From Pseudarthrobacter oxydans (GTDB lineage Bacteria > Actinomycetota > Actinomycetes > Actinomycetales > Micrococcaceae): DNA of 64,000 nt. The notes under the pieces were generated by a model that was given only the letters and a program-made list of their open reading frames with translations, had not been told where the DNA came from and did no database searches. The stretch is taken from NCBI RefSeq assembly GCF_034258515.1, contig NZ_CP139438.1, positions 620,001 through 684,000 of the forward strand. Reading direction: 5' to 3'. The first letter of the stretch is position 1; the number at the start of each line of letters is the position of its first letter. This document shows positions 52,874 to 62,260 of the stretch, in pieces. A program made the translations under genes and the position numbers.

Positions 52874-54223
52874 CTACCCGTAGTACCGCGCCAGGGTGTC
52901 GGCTTTGAAGTCGAAGAAGGTGCCGTCCTCGATGGCCAGGCGGGCGTCGTCCACCATTTTCACCACGAACCGCTCGTTGTGGATGGAGATCAGCGTGGCG
53001 GACACCATCTCCTTGGCCTTGTACAGGTGATGGATGTAGGCCCGGGAGTAGTTGGTGCACGCGTAGCAGTCGCAGCCGTCCTGGAGCGGGCCAAAGTCCC
53101 GCTTGTACTTGGCGCCGGAGAGGTTGTACCGGCCGGTCGGCGTATAGAACGCGGAGTTGCGGGCCACCCGGGTGGGGGAGACGCAGTCGAAGGTGTCCGC
53201 GCCGTTCTCGATGGCCGTGAAGATGTCGTCCGGTTCGGAGATGCCCAGCAGGTGCCGGGGCTTGTCCTCGGGCAGCTCCTCGTTGCACCACCGGACAATC
53301 GTGCCCAGGTTTTCCTTCTCCAGCGCCCCGCCGATCCCGAAACCGTCGAACGGCATGGCGCCCAGGTCCCGGCACGCCTTCCGGCGCAGGTCCTCGTACT
53401 GCGCGCCCTGGATCACGCCGAACAGGGCCTGGTACGGTTTGCCTGCCCGGGAGGAGGTCAGCCGGAAGTGCTCCTCAAGGCAGCGCAGCGCCCACAGCCG
53501 GGTGCGCTCCAGGGACTCCTCCTGGTAGCCGCGCGAGTTCTGCAGGGTGGTGAGCTCATCGAAGGCGAACATGATGTCCGCTCCGATCCGGTGCTGGACC
53601 TGCATGGAGATTTCGGGGGAGAACCTGTGCCGGTCGCCGTTGAGGTGGCTCTTGAACCACACGCCGTCGTCGTCAATATGGGCCAGGCGCTCCTTGCCGG
53701 GGGCCACCGCGTCGTCCGGTCCGGGCGCGCCGGCGGCGGCAACAGTCTTCATGTCGATGACCTTCTTGAACCCCGAGCCGAGGCTCATCACCTGGAATCC
53801 GCCCGAGTCCGTGAACGTGGGCCCCGGCCAGTTCATGAACGCGCCCAGGCCGCCGGCCTCGTCCAGGATGTCCGCACCGGGCTGCAGGTACAGGTGGTAG
53901 GCGTTGGCCAGCAGCGCCTGCGCCCCCAGGTCCGCCATGGCCTCGGGCAGCACGGATTTGACCGTGGCCTTGGTTCCCACGGCAATGAACGCCGGGGTCT
54001 GGATCGTGCCGTGGGGCGTGGAGATGGTGCCGGTACGTCCCAGGAACCGGCCCCCGTTGGACGCCTCCTGCGGGGCGGACGGTGGGCAGCTCTCGGCCAG
54101 GCGCGTGCCTACCCGGAAGGAAAACTCCGACTGCCGTGACCGTGCTTCATCGCCGGCAGTGCGCGGCCCCGGTTCAAACGGGGCGTCGGCAGGGTGTGGA
54201 GCTGGGGCAGGGTTGGCTGGCAC
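52874..54223 (-). CDS. tgt: tRNA-guanine transglycosylase (queuine/preQ1)
   Basis: Exchanges guanine 34 in GUN-anticodon tRNAs for a queuosine precursor. The protein has 449 residues from GTG 54223. Seen are FTDSGGFQVMSLGSG (Asp base), the nucleophile block TFDCVSPTRVARN, and the zinc site CDCYACTNYSRAYIHHLYKA. An insert around 240-270 (AAAGAPGPDDAVAPGKE) and a 40-residue Pro-rich N-terminus are longer than in E. coli Tgt but usual for actinobacteria. No queuosine synthesis genes are nearby. A later start before FSFRVGTRL is possible. Confidence 0.96.
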   Translation of the reverse strand: MPANPAPAPHPADAPFEPGPRTAGDEARSRQSEFSFRVGTRLAESCPPSAPQEASNGGRFLGRTGTISTPHGTIQTPAFIAVGTKATVKSVLPEAMADLGAQALLANAYHLYLQPGADILDEAGGLGAFMNWPGPTFTDSGGFQVMSLGSGFKKVIDMKTVAAAGAPGPDDAVAPGKERLAHIDDDGVWFKSHLNGDRHRFSPEISMQVQHRIGADIMFAFDELTTLQNSRGYQEESLERTRLWALRCLEEHFRLTSSRAGKPYQALFGVIQGAQYEDLRRKACRDLGAMPFDGFGIGGALEKENLGTIVRWCNEELPEDKPRHLLGISEPDDIFTAIENGADTFDCVSPTRVARNSAFYTPTGRYNLSGAKYKRDFGPLQDGCDCYACTNYSRAYIHHLYKAKEMVSATLISIHNERFVVKMVDDARLAIEDGTFFDFKADTLARYYG

Positions 54224-54269
54224 CGTACAAGTCTGCCAGCAACCAGCCCCGTCCCGGCAACCGGGCCGG

Positions 54270-54998
54270 TCAGCTGACCGGTTCCGATGCGGGGTAGTGC
54301 TCGGCCCGCCAGGCATCCCAGGATGAGCGGATGGCATCCAGCCTTGCGGCGCCAAGGTCGTAGGTGGAGGCGATGACCAGGGACCCTTCGCCCTCTTCGC
54401 GCACGTCCTTGATGGCGGGATGGTCGGCCACCACCAGGAGTCCCTCACCGTGTTCCGCGTAGTCGTGCACCGTGACACCCACCTGGTGGCTGGTCCGGTA
54501 CCAGACCTTTCCGCTGATCTTCTCGCCGGTCCCCAATGTCAGCTGGTAGCTTTCACCCGGTGCCGGCAAATCCGCCAGGCCGAGCTTCTCGATCGCTGAG
54601 CCCTGACCTTCCGTCAGGTGCAGGAACAGGGTGTGGCGCTTGCCGTGGGGGTGGCGTTCCAGGGCGAAGCGGAGCTGCTGGAGGAACGTGAGCCAGCCCT
54701 GCGTGATGTCCTCGTCCCAGGCGGCCCACTCGGAATCGTGGTCCATCGCTCCCCGGGTCACGCTGACCCGGGTTCCATTGGGCTCGGGGTGAAGTTCAAA
54801 AGTGTCCCCGCCGTGAACGGTGAGGCTGGTGTGGTCCGGCGACTCCTCAACGTCACCGGAGAAGTAGATCTCCTTGATCTCGGCGTCCAGGTCTTCAGCC
54901 TGCCAGCCATGCCATTGGGCTACTTTGGACGGTTCCCGCAGCATGGTCCAGACCTGCGGCGCGTCGGCGTTGATCACTACGCTCAGATTGTTGGTCAT
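54270..54998 (-). CDS. SRPBCC (AHSA1/START-like) domain protein
   Basis: Protein of 242 residues with an N-terminal helix-grip (Bet v1/AHSA1) domain of about 130 residues: SVVINADAPQVWTMLREPSKVAQWH is the standard opening and GWLTFLQQLRFALERHPHGK the final helix. The C-terminal 100 residues look like a second, shorter SRPBCC-like half (YQLTLGTGEKISGKVWYR). It is likely to bind a hydrophobic ligand or assist in stress responses. Function cannot be fixed from sequence. Confidence 0.88.
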   Translation of the reverse strand: MTNNLSVVINADAPQVWTMLREPSKVAQWHGWQAEDLDAEIKEIYFSGDVEESPDHTSLTVHGGDTFELHPEPNGTRVSVTRGAMDHDSEWAAWDEDITQGWLTFLQQLRFALERHPHGKRHTLFLHLTEGQGSAIEKLGLADLPAPGESYQLTLGTGEKISGKVWYRTSHQVGVTVHDYAEHGEGLLVVADHPAIKDVREEGEGSLVIASTYDLGAARLDAIRSSWDAWRAEHYPASEPVS

Positions 54999-55081
54999 AG
55001 CCCCGAATGTACAACTCCGGCCGGATGCCGGGAAGGGGCAAATTACCTAACCGGGCACCCTGTCCGGGGCGTTGGGCAGCG

Positions 55082-56059
55082 TCAGGAGCGGACGGCTTCC
55101 AGCTCGTTGCTGATCCGTCGCTCGAGTTCGCCCACCCCGATGGTTTCGGAGCCCCCGTGGGCGCGCAGGAACAGCAGGGATTCGAGCCGCAGGAGGCGCC
55201 ATTCGCGCTCGGCGTCGTGGTTGGAGTTGTCGATGGAGCGGAAGATTTCCTTGTCGTACAGGTTGGGCTCGTTGAGCGAGCGCTGCCGGACCTTCGCCGC
55301 CATCCTGGCCTTGAACGGATCCGTTTCCTGGTTTTCCGGGGTCCGGATCAGCTTTTCGTAGACCTCGGCCCGCTCCGCCTGTCCGTCCTGCCGGCAGATG
55401 TAGCTGGACAGAGCGAGGGATGCCTCCACGGACGCCCACCGCCCCGGGTTCCCGTCGAAGGGCAGGACATTGAGGAGGTCGGCAACGGCAAGTGCACCGT
55501 CGGCATCCTTGAGGGTGATGAACAGTTCGTGGGCGAGGTCGCTCAGGTCCTTCAGGCAGCTGCCGGACTTGAAGTTGACGCCCTTGGCCAGCCGGTCCGC
55601 CAGCAGCAACACGCCCTGGGCGTCAGGGTGCGTTTCGGCCGCGGCTTCCACCACTGATTCCGGAGTGCCCTGAGGTGCGGGAATCAGTGCCAGGTCCTCT
55701 TCGCTGGGACCGGTCACCGCGGGCGGGACCGGCGGGAGGGGAGGTACGACGACGGCGGGAACGGCGGCAGCGGAGGCAGGCTCTTCGCCGGGCTGCTTGG
55801 CTTGCTCCTGCGGCACGTCTCCTGCTGCCGGGGACCCCTCCGCCAGCACCGTGACCGTGGTGCCCACCGCGATGCGGAGGGTACCGCCACCGGACAGGCT
55901 GGCGAGGACCATCGCGGGCGCCCCGAAATCGTCCCGTTCAAGCTCAACCTGGTGTATCTCCGCTGTCCGCCCGCCGTCGGGCAGGACAATGTGGCTGCCG
56001 GTGGTCAGGGATCCAGCCTGCTGTTCAAGATGGTGACGGGCGGCTGGTGTTTCGGTCAT
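55082..56059 (-). CDS. Hypothetical protein, DUF6707-like
   Basis: Cytoplasmic protein of 325 residues. The first 75 residues form a beta-rich segment (GSHIVLPDGGRTAEIHQVEL, VAVGTTVTVLAEG-like). A Pro/Ala linker at about 80-125 follows, then a helical domain with LAKGVNFKSGSCLKDLSDLA and ALSSYICRQDGQAERAEVYE, reminiscent of TPR-like repeats. I believe the helical part matches a conserved actinobacterial domain, DUF6707, from memory only. No catalytic motif stands out. It follows the NUDIX-like gene on the same strand. Confidence 0.75.
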   Translation of the reverse strand: MTETPAARHHLEQQAGSLTTGSHIVLPDGGRTAEIHQVELERDDFGAPAMVLASLSGGGTLRIAVGTTVTVLAEGSPAAGDVPQEQAKQPGEEPASAAAVPAVVVPPLPPVPPAVTGPSEEDLALIPAPQGTPESVVEAAAETHPDAQGVLLLADRLAKGVNFKSGSCLKDLSDLAHELFITLKDADGALAVADLLNVLPFDGNPGRWASVEASLALSSYICRQDGQAERAEVYEKLIRTPENQETDPFKARMAAKVRQRSLNEPNLYDKEIFRSIDNSNHDAEREWRLLRLESLLFLRAHGGSETIGVGELERRISNELEAVRS

Positions 56060-56147
56060 GGGAGTCCTTAAGTTCTCTTGCGGTCCGCCCTACAGTCTAC
56101 AAAGGCGGGCCCTTAAAATCGGGGACCCCCAGCTTGCTGCCGGGGTG

Positions 56148-56687
56148 TCAGAAGCCCACGCCGGCGAAGGCCAGGGCCTGGCGGATGAGGGCACCGCGGC
56201 CGCCGGAAAACTCCATCTGGACGCCCGGGCTGAGGACTTCCGCGGGGGTCATCCAGGTCAGTTCCAGGGCGTCCTGGCGGGGCTCGCACTCACCGGTCAC
56301 GGGGATGACATAGGCCAGCGACACGGCGTGTTGCCGCTCATCGGTGAAGCCGGTCTGGGACGGCGCCGGGAAGTATTCGGCCACCGTGAACGGCACGGGG
56401 CTGATGGGCAGCTGCGGGAACGCCAGCGGTCCCAGGTCCTTTTCCATGTGCCGCAGCAGGGCGGCGCGGATGGTTTCGCGGTAGATGACGCGGCCCGACA
56501 CGAGGGACCGGACCATGGTTCCGTCCTCGTCCGCCTGGAGCAGGGTTCCCACTTCGTTCACGAAGCCCAGGGGGTCCAGCCTCACCGGCACTGCCTCCAC
56601 GTACACCATGGGCAGCCGCCCGCGCGCCTCAAAGAGGTCTTCTTCGGAAAGCCAGCCGGGATTCGGGTCAGGAGTGCGCACGTTCAT
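56148..56687 (-). CDS. NUDIX-like protein, DUF4916 type
   Basis: Protein of 179 residues with the NUDIX fold of the DUF4916 family: NPGWLSEEDLFEARGRLPMV opens the protein and VAVGT-like beta strands follow. The NUDIX box is degenerate. In SGRVIYRETIRAALLRHMEK only part of the G-x5-E-x7-REUxEExGU pattern remains, so hydrolase activity is doubtful. YVIPVTGECEPRQDALELTW is the usual strand before the final helices. It may bind a nucleotide without cleaving it. Confidence 0.85.
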   Translation of the reverse strand: MNVRTPDPNPGWLSEEDLFEARGRLPMVYVEAVPVRLDPLGFVNEVGTLLQADEDGTMVRSLVSGRVIYRETIRAALLRHMEKDLGPLAFPQLPISPVPFTVAEYFPAPSQTGFTDERQHAVSLAYVIPVTGECEPRQDALELTWMTPAEVLSPGVQMEFSGGRGALIRQALAFAGVGF

Positions 56688-56780
56688 GGTTAAGTTCTAC
56701 CCCATGGGACCCTGCTGGCAGGGCGAGGCTAAGCTGCCGGCGGAATGCGTCGGCACGGGCTGTCGTTCCGGCGTGGCCTG

Positions 56781-57512
56781 TCACCCGTGGCGCCCGGCGA
56801 TCCAGAGGGTGGCCGGTACGTGCCCGGCGCCGGGCCCGCCCGCGTCGGGATTGGCTACATGGAGGGTGCGTCCGAACGCTTCCTCCGTGAGGCTGACCTG
56901 CAGACCTGCCGAGGCGAGGCGTTCCCGCAGGGGTTCCAGCGCGCCGTCGTACTCGAAGCCCAGGCCTGAACGTGCCGGTCCTGAAGCCGGGCGCACCAGC
57001 AGGACACCGCCGTTCTTGGTGGAAAAGTCGGCAGTGTCGTCCTGGTCCGGAACGGGGCGCGGGCGCGCCCCGATGTGCTGCAGCGTGCGGGCGGCGGCGG
57101 CGGGATCCTCGGTAAACCAGACCCCGGCGACGGCCAGCGCCGGGTCAGCGTCCGCGCACTGCGCAAAGTGGGACGCCTTGTCCGCCAAGAACGTGAATCC
57201 GTCGGGGGCCGTGATCCTGCAGGCCTCGCCATGGTCCGCGGTGACGAGTTCCGCGCGGGCGGCGCCGTCCTCCTCTGCCGCGAGATTGGTCCGGCGGGCG
57301 AATTCCGCAAGGTCGCCCACCTCCACCGCCAGTGCTGTGGTGCCGTCCTCCGCGGCGCCTGCGGGGACGGTGTGGAGGGCGAGGCGGCCCGAGCCGGCGT
57401 CAAAAACCCGCCACCCGGCGTCGTTCTCGGTAATGACCATGCCCAACGCGGTGAGGAGCGTGTCCCAGGAGTCGGGCCGGGAGGTGAAATGAAGGGGGCG
57501 GACGCGGAGCAT
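56781..57512 (-). CDS. VOC-superfamily (glyoxalase-like) protein
   Basis: Protein of 243 residues made of paired beta-alpha-beta-beta-beta modules. The N-terminus MLRVRPLHFTSRPDSWDTLL and the middle GVWFTEDPAAAARTLQHIGA mark the two halves. Metal ligands expected in such folds are not clear, so it may be a binding protein rather than an enzyme. ATG 57512 follows GAAGGACAAGCC; a GTG further upstream is less likely. It is divergent from the YdeI-like gene. The ligand is unknown. Confidence 0.88.
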   Translation of the reverse strand: MLRVRPLHFTSRPDSWDTLLTALGMVITENDAGWRVFDAGSGRLALHTVPAGAAEDGTTALAVEVGDLAEFARRTNLAAEEDGAARAELVTADHGEACRITAPDGFTFLADKASHFAQCADADPALAVAGVWFTEDPAAAARTLQHIGARPRPVPDQDDTADFSTKNGGVLLVRPASGPARSGLGFEYDGALEPLRERLASAGLQVSLTEEAFGRTLHVANPDAGGPGAGHVPATLWIAGRHG

Positions 57513-57619
57513 GGCTTGTCCTTCGGGTCGGAACGGGACGCTTAGGGCCCATACTGCCACGTGGGCCGGCGGGTGTCTCGGCGCTTGTCACGGCGGGCTG
57601 CAGGAGCACAATAGGGGGC

Positions 57620-58237
57620 ATGGCCGTTGAACTTGAGGAACTGCTGCTGCCGGACGCGGTGGCATGGCGCAACTGGCTCGATGCGAACCACAGCACCAGC
57701 CCCGGGGTGTGGCTGGTCCTGCACAAAAAGGGCGGAAACGTGACGGAACTGGACTACGCCGCCGCACTGGACGAGGCACTGTGCTTTGGCTGGATCGATG
57801 GCCAGACGCGCCGCCGTGATGAGCACACGTCGCTCCAGCGGATGACGCCCCGGACCCGGAGGAGCCCGTGGTCGGCACGGAACGTCGGCCACGTGGCGCG
57901 GCTTGATGCAGCGGGGAAGATGACCGACGCCGGGTGGGCGGCCGTGAATGCAGCGAAGGCTGACGGGCGCTGGGCAAACGCATACGGCGGGCAGGCCGTG
58001 GCCGAAGTTCCCGCGGACCTGGCCGCCGCCATTGCCGCGGTTCCCGCCGCCCAGGCGATGTTCGACGTCCTGACCAAGACAAATCGGTTCGCCCTGATTT
58101 ACCGGGTCAACTCCGCTGTGCAGGCCGCCACCCGGGAACGGCGGATTGCCGGGTTCGTGGAGATGCTGGCGCGGGGCGAGGCTCCGTACCCGCAGAAGAA
58201 GCGTCCCGCCCCCACCACGCCGCCCGCCCCCAACTAA
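57620..58237 (+). CDS. YdeI/OmpD-associated family protein
   Basis: Cytoplasmic protein of 205 residues. The family core is ALDEALCFGWIDGQTRRRD, TPRTRRSPWSARNVGHVARL and FDVLTKTNRFALIYRVNSA, followed by RRIAGFVEMLARGEAPYPQ. Related proteins are linked to bacteriocin or cell-envelope stress in name only; the function is not known. The last 15 residues are Pro-rich. Hairpin B2 begins at the base after the stop codon. Confidence 0.92.
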   Translation: MAVELEELLLPDAVAWRNWLDANHSTSPGVWLVLHKKGGNVTELDYAAALDEALCFGWIDGQTRRRDEHTSLQRMTPRTRRSPWSARNVGHVARLDAAGKMTDAGWAAVNAAKADGRWANAYGGQAVAEVPADLAAAIAAVPAAQAMFDVLTKTNRFALIYRVNSAVQAATRERRIAGFVEMLARGEAPYPQKKRPAPTTPPAPN

Positions 58238-58285
58238 GTAGCGCCAAGTGTCGTTTTGAGGCCCCAAAACGACACTTGGCGCTAC
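58238..58285. repeat. Family B hairpin, copy B2
   Basis: Perfect 21-bp arms at 58238-58258 and 58265-58285 with a six-base loop. They share GTAGC and GTGTCGTTTTG with B1, but the bases between differ on both arms and still pair. It sits between the convergent YdeI-like and iron-ATPase genes and may terminate both. Confidence 0.95.
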
Positions 58286-58295
58286 CCAGTTGGGG

Positions 58296-59453
58296 TCAGT
58301 CGTCCAGGGGGAAGGCCACGCCTTCGCCAACCACGCGCAGGCACAGCTCCATGCCGGGCCGGGCGATGGAGGCGTTCCAGTGCCGGATGGTGATGATCTC
58401 GCCGCCTCCGGGGTAGCGGTGGTCCGGGCTGGAGGCCAGCTGTGGCGGGACGGAGAGTTTCAGGCGCACCGTTGTTTCCGGGCCAAAGTAGTCGGTGTCC
58501 ACCACAACTCCCCGGATGGGCCCGTCCTCGGCAATCCTGATCTGCTCAGGCCTCAGCATCAGCTGCACCCGGCCTTGGACCGGCGGCCTGCGGACGGGGA
58601 TCGCCCCCAGGGAGCAGGTTGCCAGCGAACCCTCCAGCCAGGCGTCCAGGATGACCGCGTCCCCCAGGAATTCGGCCGTGGCCCGGTCCGCGGGGCGGGT
58701 GTACACCACGAACGGGTTGCCGATCTGGGCGAGTTTGCCGCCGCGCATCACAGCCACCTGGTCCGCGAAGGACAACGCCTCGGCCTGGTCATGGGTCACC
58801 AGGATGGTGGTGACGCCGGCTTCGTTCAGGACCTTCGCCACTGCCCTGCGGGTGGCTACCCTGAGCCCCGCGTCGAGTGCTGAGAAGGGCTCATCAAGGA
58901 GCATCAGTTCGGGCTCGCGTGCCAGGGCCCGGGCCAGCGCTACGCGCTGCTGCTGCCCGCCGGAGAGCTGGTGCGGGCGGCGCTTGGCCATGGCCGGGTC
59001 CAGCGACACCATTTCCAGCAGTTCGCTGATCCGTCCGGCCACAGCACGCCGGCCCCCCGGCAGGCGGTCCGGATCGAGCCCGAAGGCGACGTTCTGCCCC
59101 ACGCTGAGGTGCGGGAACAGGGCGCCGTCCTGGGCCACGTACCCAATGTGCCGTTTGTGCGCAGGCACCCAGACGCCGTCGCCGGCTACTTTGGTGCCGT
59201 TCAGCGCAATGCTGCCCGTGTCCGGGTGCTCGAACCCGGCGATTAGCCGCAGCAGGGTGGTCTTGCCTGACCCGGACGGGCCCACAATGGCCGTGGTTCC
59301 GCCTTTGGCGACGGAGAGGTTGACGCCCTTCAGGACGGCCTGGTTGCCAAAGTTCTTGGTGACGTCGGTGATCTCCAGGTGGCTGTTGGTGGTGGGCGCC
59401 ACGGACGGTGCGACCCGCGGCTCCGGCAGCCTCGAGGGGGCTTGTTCTGTCAC
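58296..59453 (-). CDS. Iron(III) ABC transporter ATP-binding protein (FbpC type)
   Basis: ATPase of the iron importer, 385 residues from GTG 59453 (overlap GTGA with the permease). Walker [10 protein letters not shown]-loop [14 protein letters not shown], signature [15 protein letters not shown], Walker [13 protein letters not shown] and H-loop [12 protein letters not shown] are all present. A C-terminal TOBE domain of about 100 residues ([17 protein letters not shown]) is typical of the FbpC/PotA group. A 25-residue variable N-terminus precedes the domain. Confidence 0.95.
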   Translation of the reverse strand: MTEQAPSRLPEPRVAPSVAPTTNSHLEITDVTKNFGNQAVLKGVNLSVAKGGTTAIVGPSGSGKTTLLRLIAGFEHPDTGSIALNGTKVAGDGVWVPAHKRHIGYVAQDGALFPHLSVGQNVAFGLDPDRLPGGRRAVAGRISELLEMVSLDPAMAKRRPHQLSGGQQQRVALARALAREPELMLLDEPFSALDAGLRVATRRAVAKVLNEAGVTTILVTHDQAEALSFADQVAVMRGGKLAQIGNPFVVYTRPADRATAEFLGDAVILDAWLEGSLATCSLGAIPVRRPPVQGRVQLMLRPEQIRIAEDGPIRGVVVDTDYFGPETTVRLKLSVPPQLASSPDHRYPGGGEIITIRHWNASIARPGMELCLRVVGEGVAFPLDD

Positions 59454-61039
59454 TGTCCGGCTACTTTCTTGGACTGCTGGAAAAGGAGGTAAGTCATCGG
59501 CGCGGAGAGCAGGATCATCAGCAGGGCGTACGGCGCGGCGCCCGCGTAGTCGATCTCGCTGCTCTTGCTCCAAAACTCTGTGGCAAGGGTGCGCGTCCCA
59601 TTGGGGGACAGCAGGAGGGTGGCGGTGAGCTCGTTGGCGATGGCCAGGAAGACGAGAGCCGCGCCTCCCGCGGCGGCGGGTGCAGTGAGCCTTAGGGTGA
59701 CCCGGACGAAGGACACGAGCGGAGGCTTGCCCAAGGCCTGGGCGGCCTCGTCCAGTTCCTTCGGAGCCTGGGCCAGGCCTGCCCTGAGGTTGACCAGGGC
59801 GCGGGGCAGGAACAGGAGGACGTAGGCAGCCACCAGCACCCCTGCGGTCTGGTAGATCCCCGGCACGATCCGGATGCTCACCGTCACGAAGGCCAGCCCC
59901 ACCACGATGCCGGGCAGGGAGCTGGTGATGTAGTTGGAGAGTTCCAGGGACTTACTGAACCAGCCGGGGTGGCGGACAGCCAGGTATGCCATCGGAAATG
60001 CCACCACGATGGTGGCCGCGGCGCCGGTCAGGCCATAGCCGAGCGTGGCGAGGAGGGCCGGCAGGAACTCGTCCGCGGCCCAGGCGGCGGTCCCGCCGGA
60101 GGCCACCCAGCGGAGCACAAAGAACAGGGGGAGGCCGAAGGCCAGTGTGGTCAGTCCCACCAGGAACAGCTGGGCGGGAAACTGGTACGCGTGCAGCGGC
60201 AGGCGCAGGGCCTTCGCCTGCGCGCCGGGGCCGATGCGGGCGTAGCGGGCGGTGCCGCGGCTCCTGACTTCGGCCAGCAGCAGGAGGAGGCAGAAGAACA
60301 CCAGCACGCTGGCCAGCATGTTTCCGGCAGCACCGTTGAAGGTTGACTGGTACTGCACCATGATCGCCGTGGTGAAGGTGTCGAAGCGGATCATGGCGAA
60401 CGCCCCGTACTCGGCGAGCAGGTGCAGGGCCACCAGGAGCGCACCGCCGGTCATGGCAATGCGGAGCTGGGGGAGGACTACCCGGAAGAAGGAACGCCAG
60501 GCGCCGAGGCCCAGCGCGGCGGCCGACTGCTCGATGGCCGGGTCCAGCCGGCTGAGCGCGGCAGCGGCGGGAATGTAGACCAGCGGGAAGTAGGAGAGCG
60601 TGGCGATCAGGACTCCCGAGCCCAGGCCGCCGAGCGACGGGATCGCCGAGACCCAGGCGTAGCTGTTGACGAACGCGGGGATGGCCAGCGGGGCGGCCAG
60701 GAGCACAGCCCAGATCCGCGCACCGCGCAGGGCGGTGCGTTCCACCAGCCAGGCCCCGGCGACACCGAGGACCAGGCACAGCGGGACGGTGATCGCCGTC
60801 AGCAGGAGGGTGTTGAGCAGCAGCTCGGCCACGCGCGGCCGGAAGATGAGTTCGACGGCGGTGTCCCAGCCGGTTGCCGCGGTCATGTACACCACGTAGG
60901 CCAGCGGAACGAGCGAAAACAGGGCAATCAGCACCGCCAGCGCGGACAGTGCAGAAACGCCGAAAGGCGGGCGGGGGCTGCTGCCCCGGCCCGCCGTCGT
61001 CGAGCTCCCCCGAGGGGGAGCCGAGAGATCAGGAGTCAC
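59450..61039 (-). CDS. Iron(III) ABC transporter permease (FbpB type)
   Basis: Fused double permease of 529 residues, starting at GTG 61039, 4 bp after the binding-protein stop. About twelve membrane helices form two halves. EAA-like loops occur in each: [20 protein letters not shown] and [20 protein letters not shown]. The domain order is that of FbpB/SfuB. The N-terminal 30 residues are Ser/Pro-rich and cytoplasmic. It passes iron taken from the binding protein. Confidence 0.95.
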   Translation of the reverse strand: MTPDLSAPPRGSSTTAGRGSSPRPPFGVSALSALAVLIALFSLVPLAYVVYMTAATGWDTAVELIFRPRVAELLLNTLLLTAITVPLCLVLGVAGAWLVERTALRGARIWAVLLAAPLAIPAFVNSYAWVSAIPSLGGLGSGVLIATLSYFPLVYIPAAAALSRLDPAIEQSAAALGLGAWRSFFRVVLPQLRIAMTGGALLVALHLLAEYGAFAMIRFDTFTTAIMVQYQSTFNGAAGNMLASVLVFFCLLLLLAEVRSRGTARYARIGPGAQAKALRLPLHAYQFPAQLFLVGLTTLAFGLPLFFVLRWVASGGTAAWAADEFLPALLATLGYGLTGAAATIVVAFPMAYLAVRHPGWFSKSLELSNYITSSLPGIVVGLAFVTVSIRIVPGIYQTAGVLVAAYVLLFLPRALVNLRAGLAQAPKELDEAAQALGKPPLVSFVRVTLRLTAPAAAGGAALVFLAIANELTATLLLSPNGTRTLATEFWSKSSEIDYAGAAPYALLMILLSAPMTYLLFQQSKKVAGQ

Positions 61040-61043
61040 GGAT

Positions 61044-62096
61044 TTAGAGGAGTCCTGCCGAGGTCATCAGGTCGGTGACCTTTTCGGAGTTGAGCTTGGC
61101 GGGATCGACGATGGGGGCCTGGAGCTCCGCGATCGGAACCAGCTTCTCGTTGGCCGGAACATCCGAGGCGATGGCGTACTCGAACGACGTGCCGTCCTTC
61201 AGGATTTCCTGGCCCTTCTTGCCGGTGACGAACTTCAGGAACGCCTGGGCGTCAGCAGCCTTCTTGGAGCTCTTCAGGACACCGCCACCGGATACGGAGA
61301 GGAAGGCGCCCGGATCCTGGTTCTTGAAGTAGTACGGGCTGACGTTCTTGGAGTTCTCGCCCGTCTTGGCCTGGTCCCCGTAGTAGTAGTAGTGGTAGAT
61401 CAGGGCGGCATCCACTTCACCGGCGTTGACGGCCTTCATGGCGGTGCTGTTGCCCTTGTAGGCCTTGAAGTTTTCCTTCATGCCCTTGAGCCACTCCTCG
61501 GTGGCGGCCTCTCCCTTGAGTTCCAGCAGCGCGGAAACGATGGCCTGGAAGTCGGCGCCGGACGGGGAAGCAGCCCATTTACCCTTCCACTCCGGCTTCG
61601 CCAGGTCCAGCATGGACTTGGGCAGCTTGTCTTCCGTGAGCTTGTTCTTGTCGTACACCAGGACGGTGGAGCGGGCAGCAATGCCGGTCCACTTGCCGGT
61701 GGAAGGACGGAACTCTGCCGGCACCTGCGCAGCGGTTGCCGCGTCCACGTCCGCGAACAGGCCGGCGTTCTCAACCTGGGTCATGGCGGGGGAGTTCTCC
61801 GTCAGGAAAACGTCGGCCGGGGAGGCGTCACCTTCCTGGATGATCTGGTTGGACAGCTCGGTGTCCGATCCCTGGCGCATGGTGACCTTGATGCCGGTCT
61901 CCGCCGTGAAAGCGTCGATCCATTCCTTGGTCAGGCTTTCGTGCTGCGCGTTGTAGACGGTGATTCCGCCCGAGTCCCCGCCGGCGGCGGACGAGCCGGT
62001 GGCTGCCGGAGTGGAACCGCCGCCGCAGGCGGTCAGTCCGAGGGCTGCGGTGGCGGCGAGGGCGATGCCGGCCAAGGCGCTGTTGCGGATCTTCAT
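61044..62096 (-). CDS. Iron(III) ABC transporter substrate-binding lipoprotein (FbpA type)
   Basis: Extracellular Fe3+ receptor of 350 residues. The signal ends at the lipobox LTAC (Cys24). [20 protein letters not shown] opens the mature domain, and the tyrosine cluster [12 protein letters not shown] near 215-226 supplies iron ligands, as in FbpA/Fut[21 protein letters not shown] and FSP-like [20 protein letters not shown] are also family blocks. A DtxR-like box lies 83 bp upstream of the ATG. First gene of a three-gene operon. Confidence 0.95.
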   Translation of the reverse strand: MKIRNSALAGIALAATAALGLTACGGGSTPAATGSSAAGGDSGGITVYNAQHESLTKEWIDAFTAETGIKVTMRQGSDTELSNQIIQEGDASPADVFLTENSPAMTQVENAGLFADVDAATAAQVPAEFRPSTGKWTGIAARSTVLVYDKNKLTEDKLPKSMLDLAKPEWKGKWAASPSGADFQAIVSALLELKGEAATEEWLKGMKENFKAYKGNSTAMKAVNAGEVDAALIYHYYYYGDQAKTGENSKNVSPYYFKNQDPGAFLSVSGGGVLKSSKKAADAQAFLKFVTGKKGQEILKDGTSFEYAIASDVPANEKLVPIAELQAPIVDPAKLNSEKVTDLMTSAGLL

Positions 62097-62178
62097 TGAG
62101 GGGCTGCTTTCTGGGAAAAAGTCAACGGGACCGGAGTCCTCATGGGCCGGGGGATTCGGGAGGCCTACGTGAAAAAGC

Positions 62179-62197
62179 GTAGGTTAGCCATACCTAA
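62179..62197. promoter_or_regulatory. DtxR/IdeR-type iron box
   Basis: GTAGGTTAGCCATACCTAA matches the 19-bp DtxR consensus TTAGGTTAGGCTAACCTAA closely (three or four mismatches depending on the central base). It lies upstream of the iron importer operon, so repression by iron-loaded DtxR/IdeR is expected. The match and the operon content support each other. Confidence 0.8.
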
Positions 62198-62260
62198 GCC
62201 ACCAAACCACAATGACCTTATGTGAGCAGGATCACAACAATTACGGAACTGTTGCGTGCC

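Noticed and set aside
52076..54139. 687-codon plus-strand frame over the hydrolase and tgt genes
   Set aside because: It lies antisense to two well-supported genes and has low-complexity composition.
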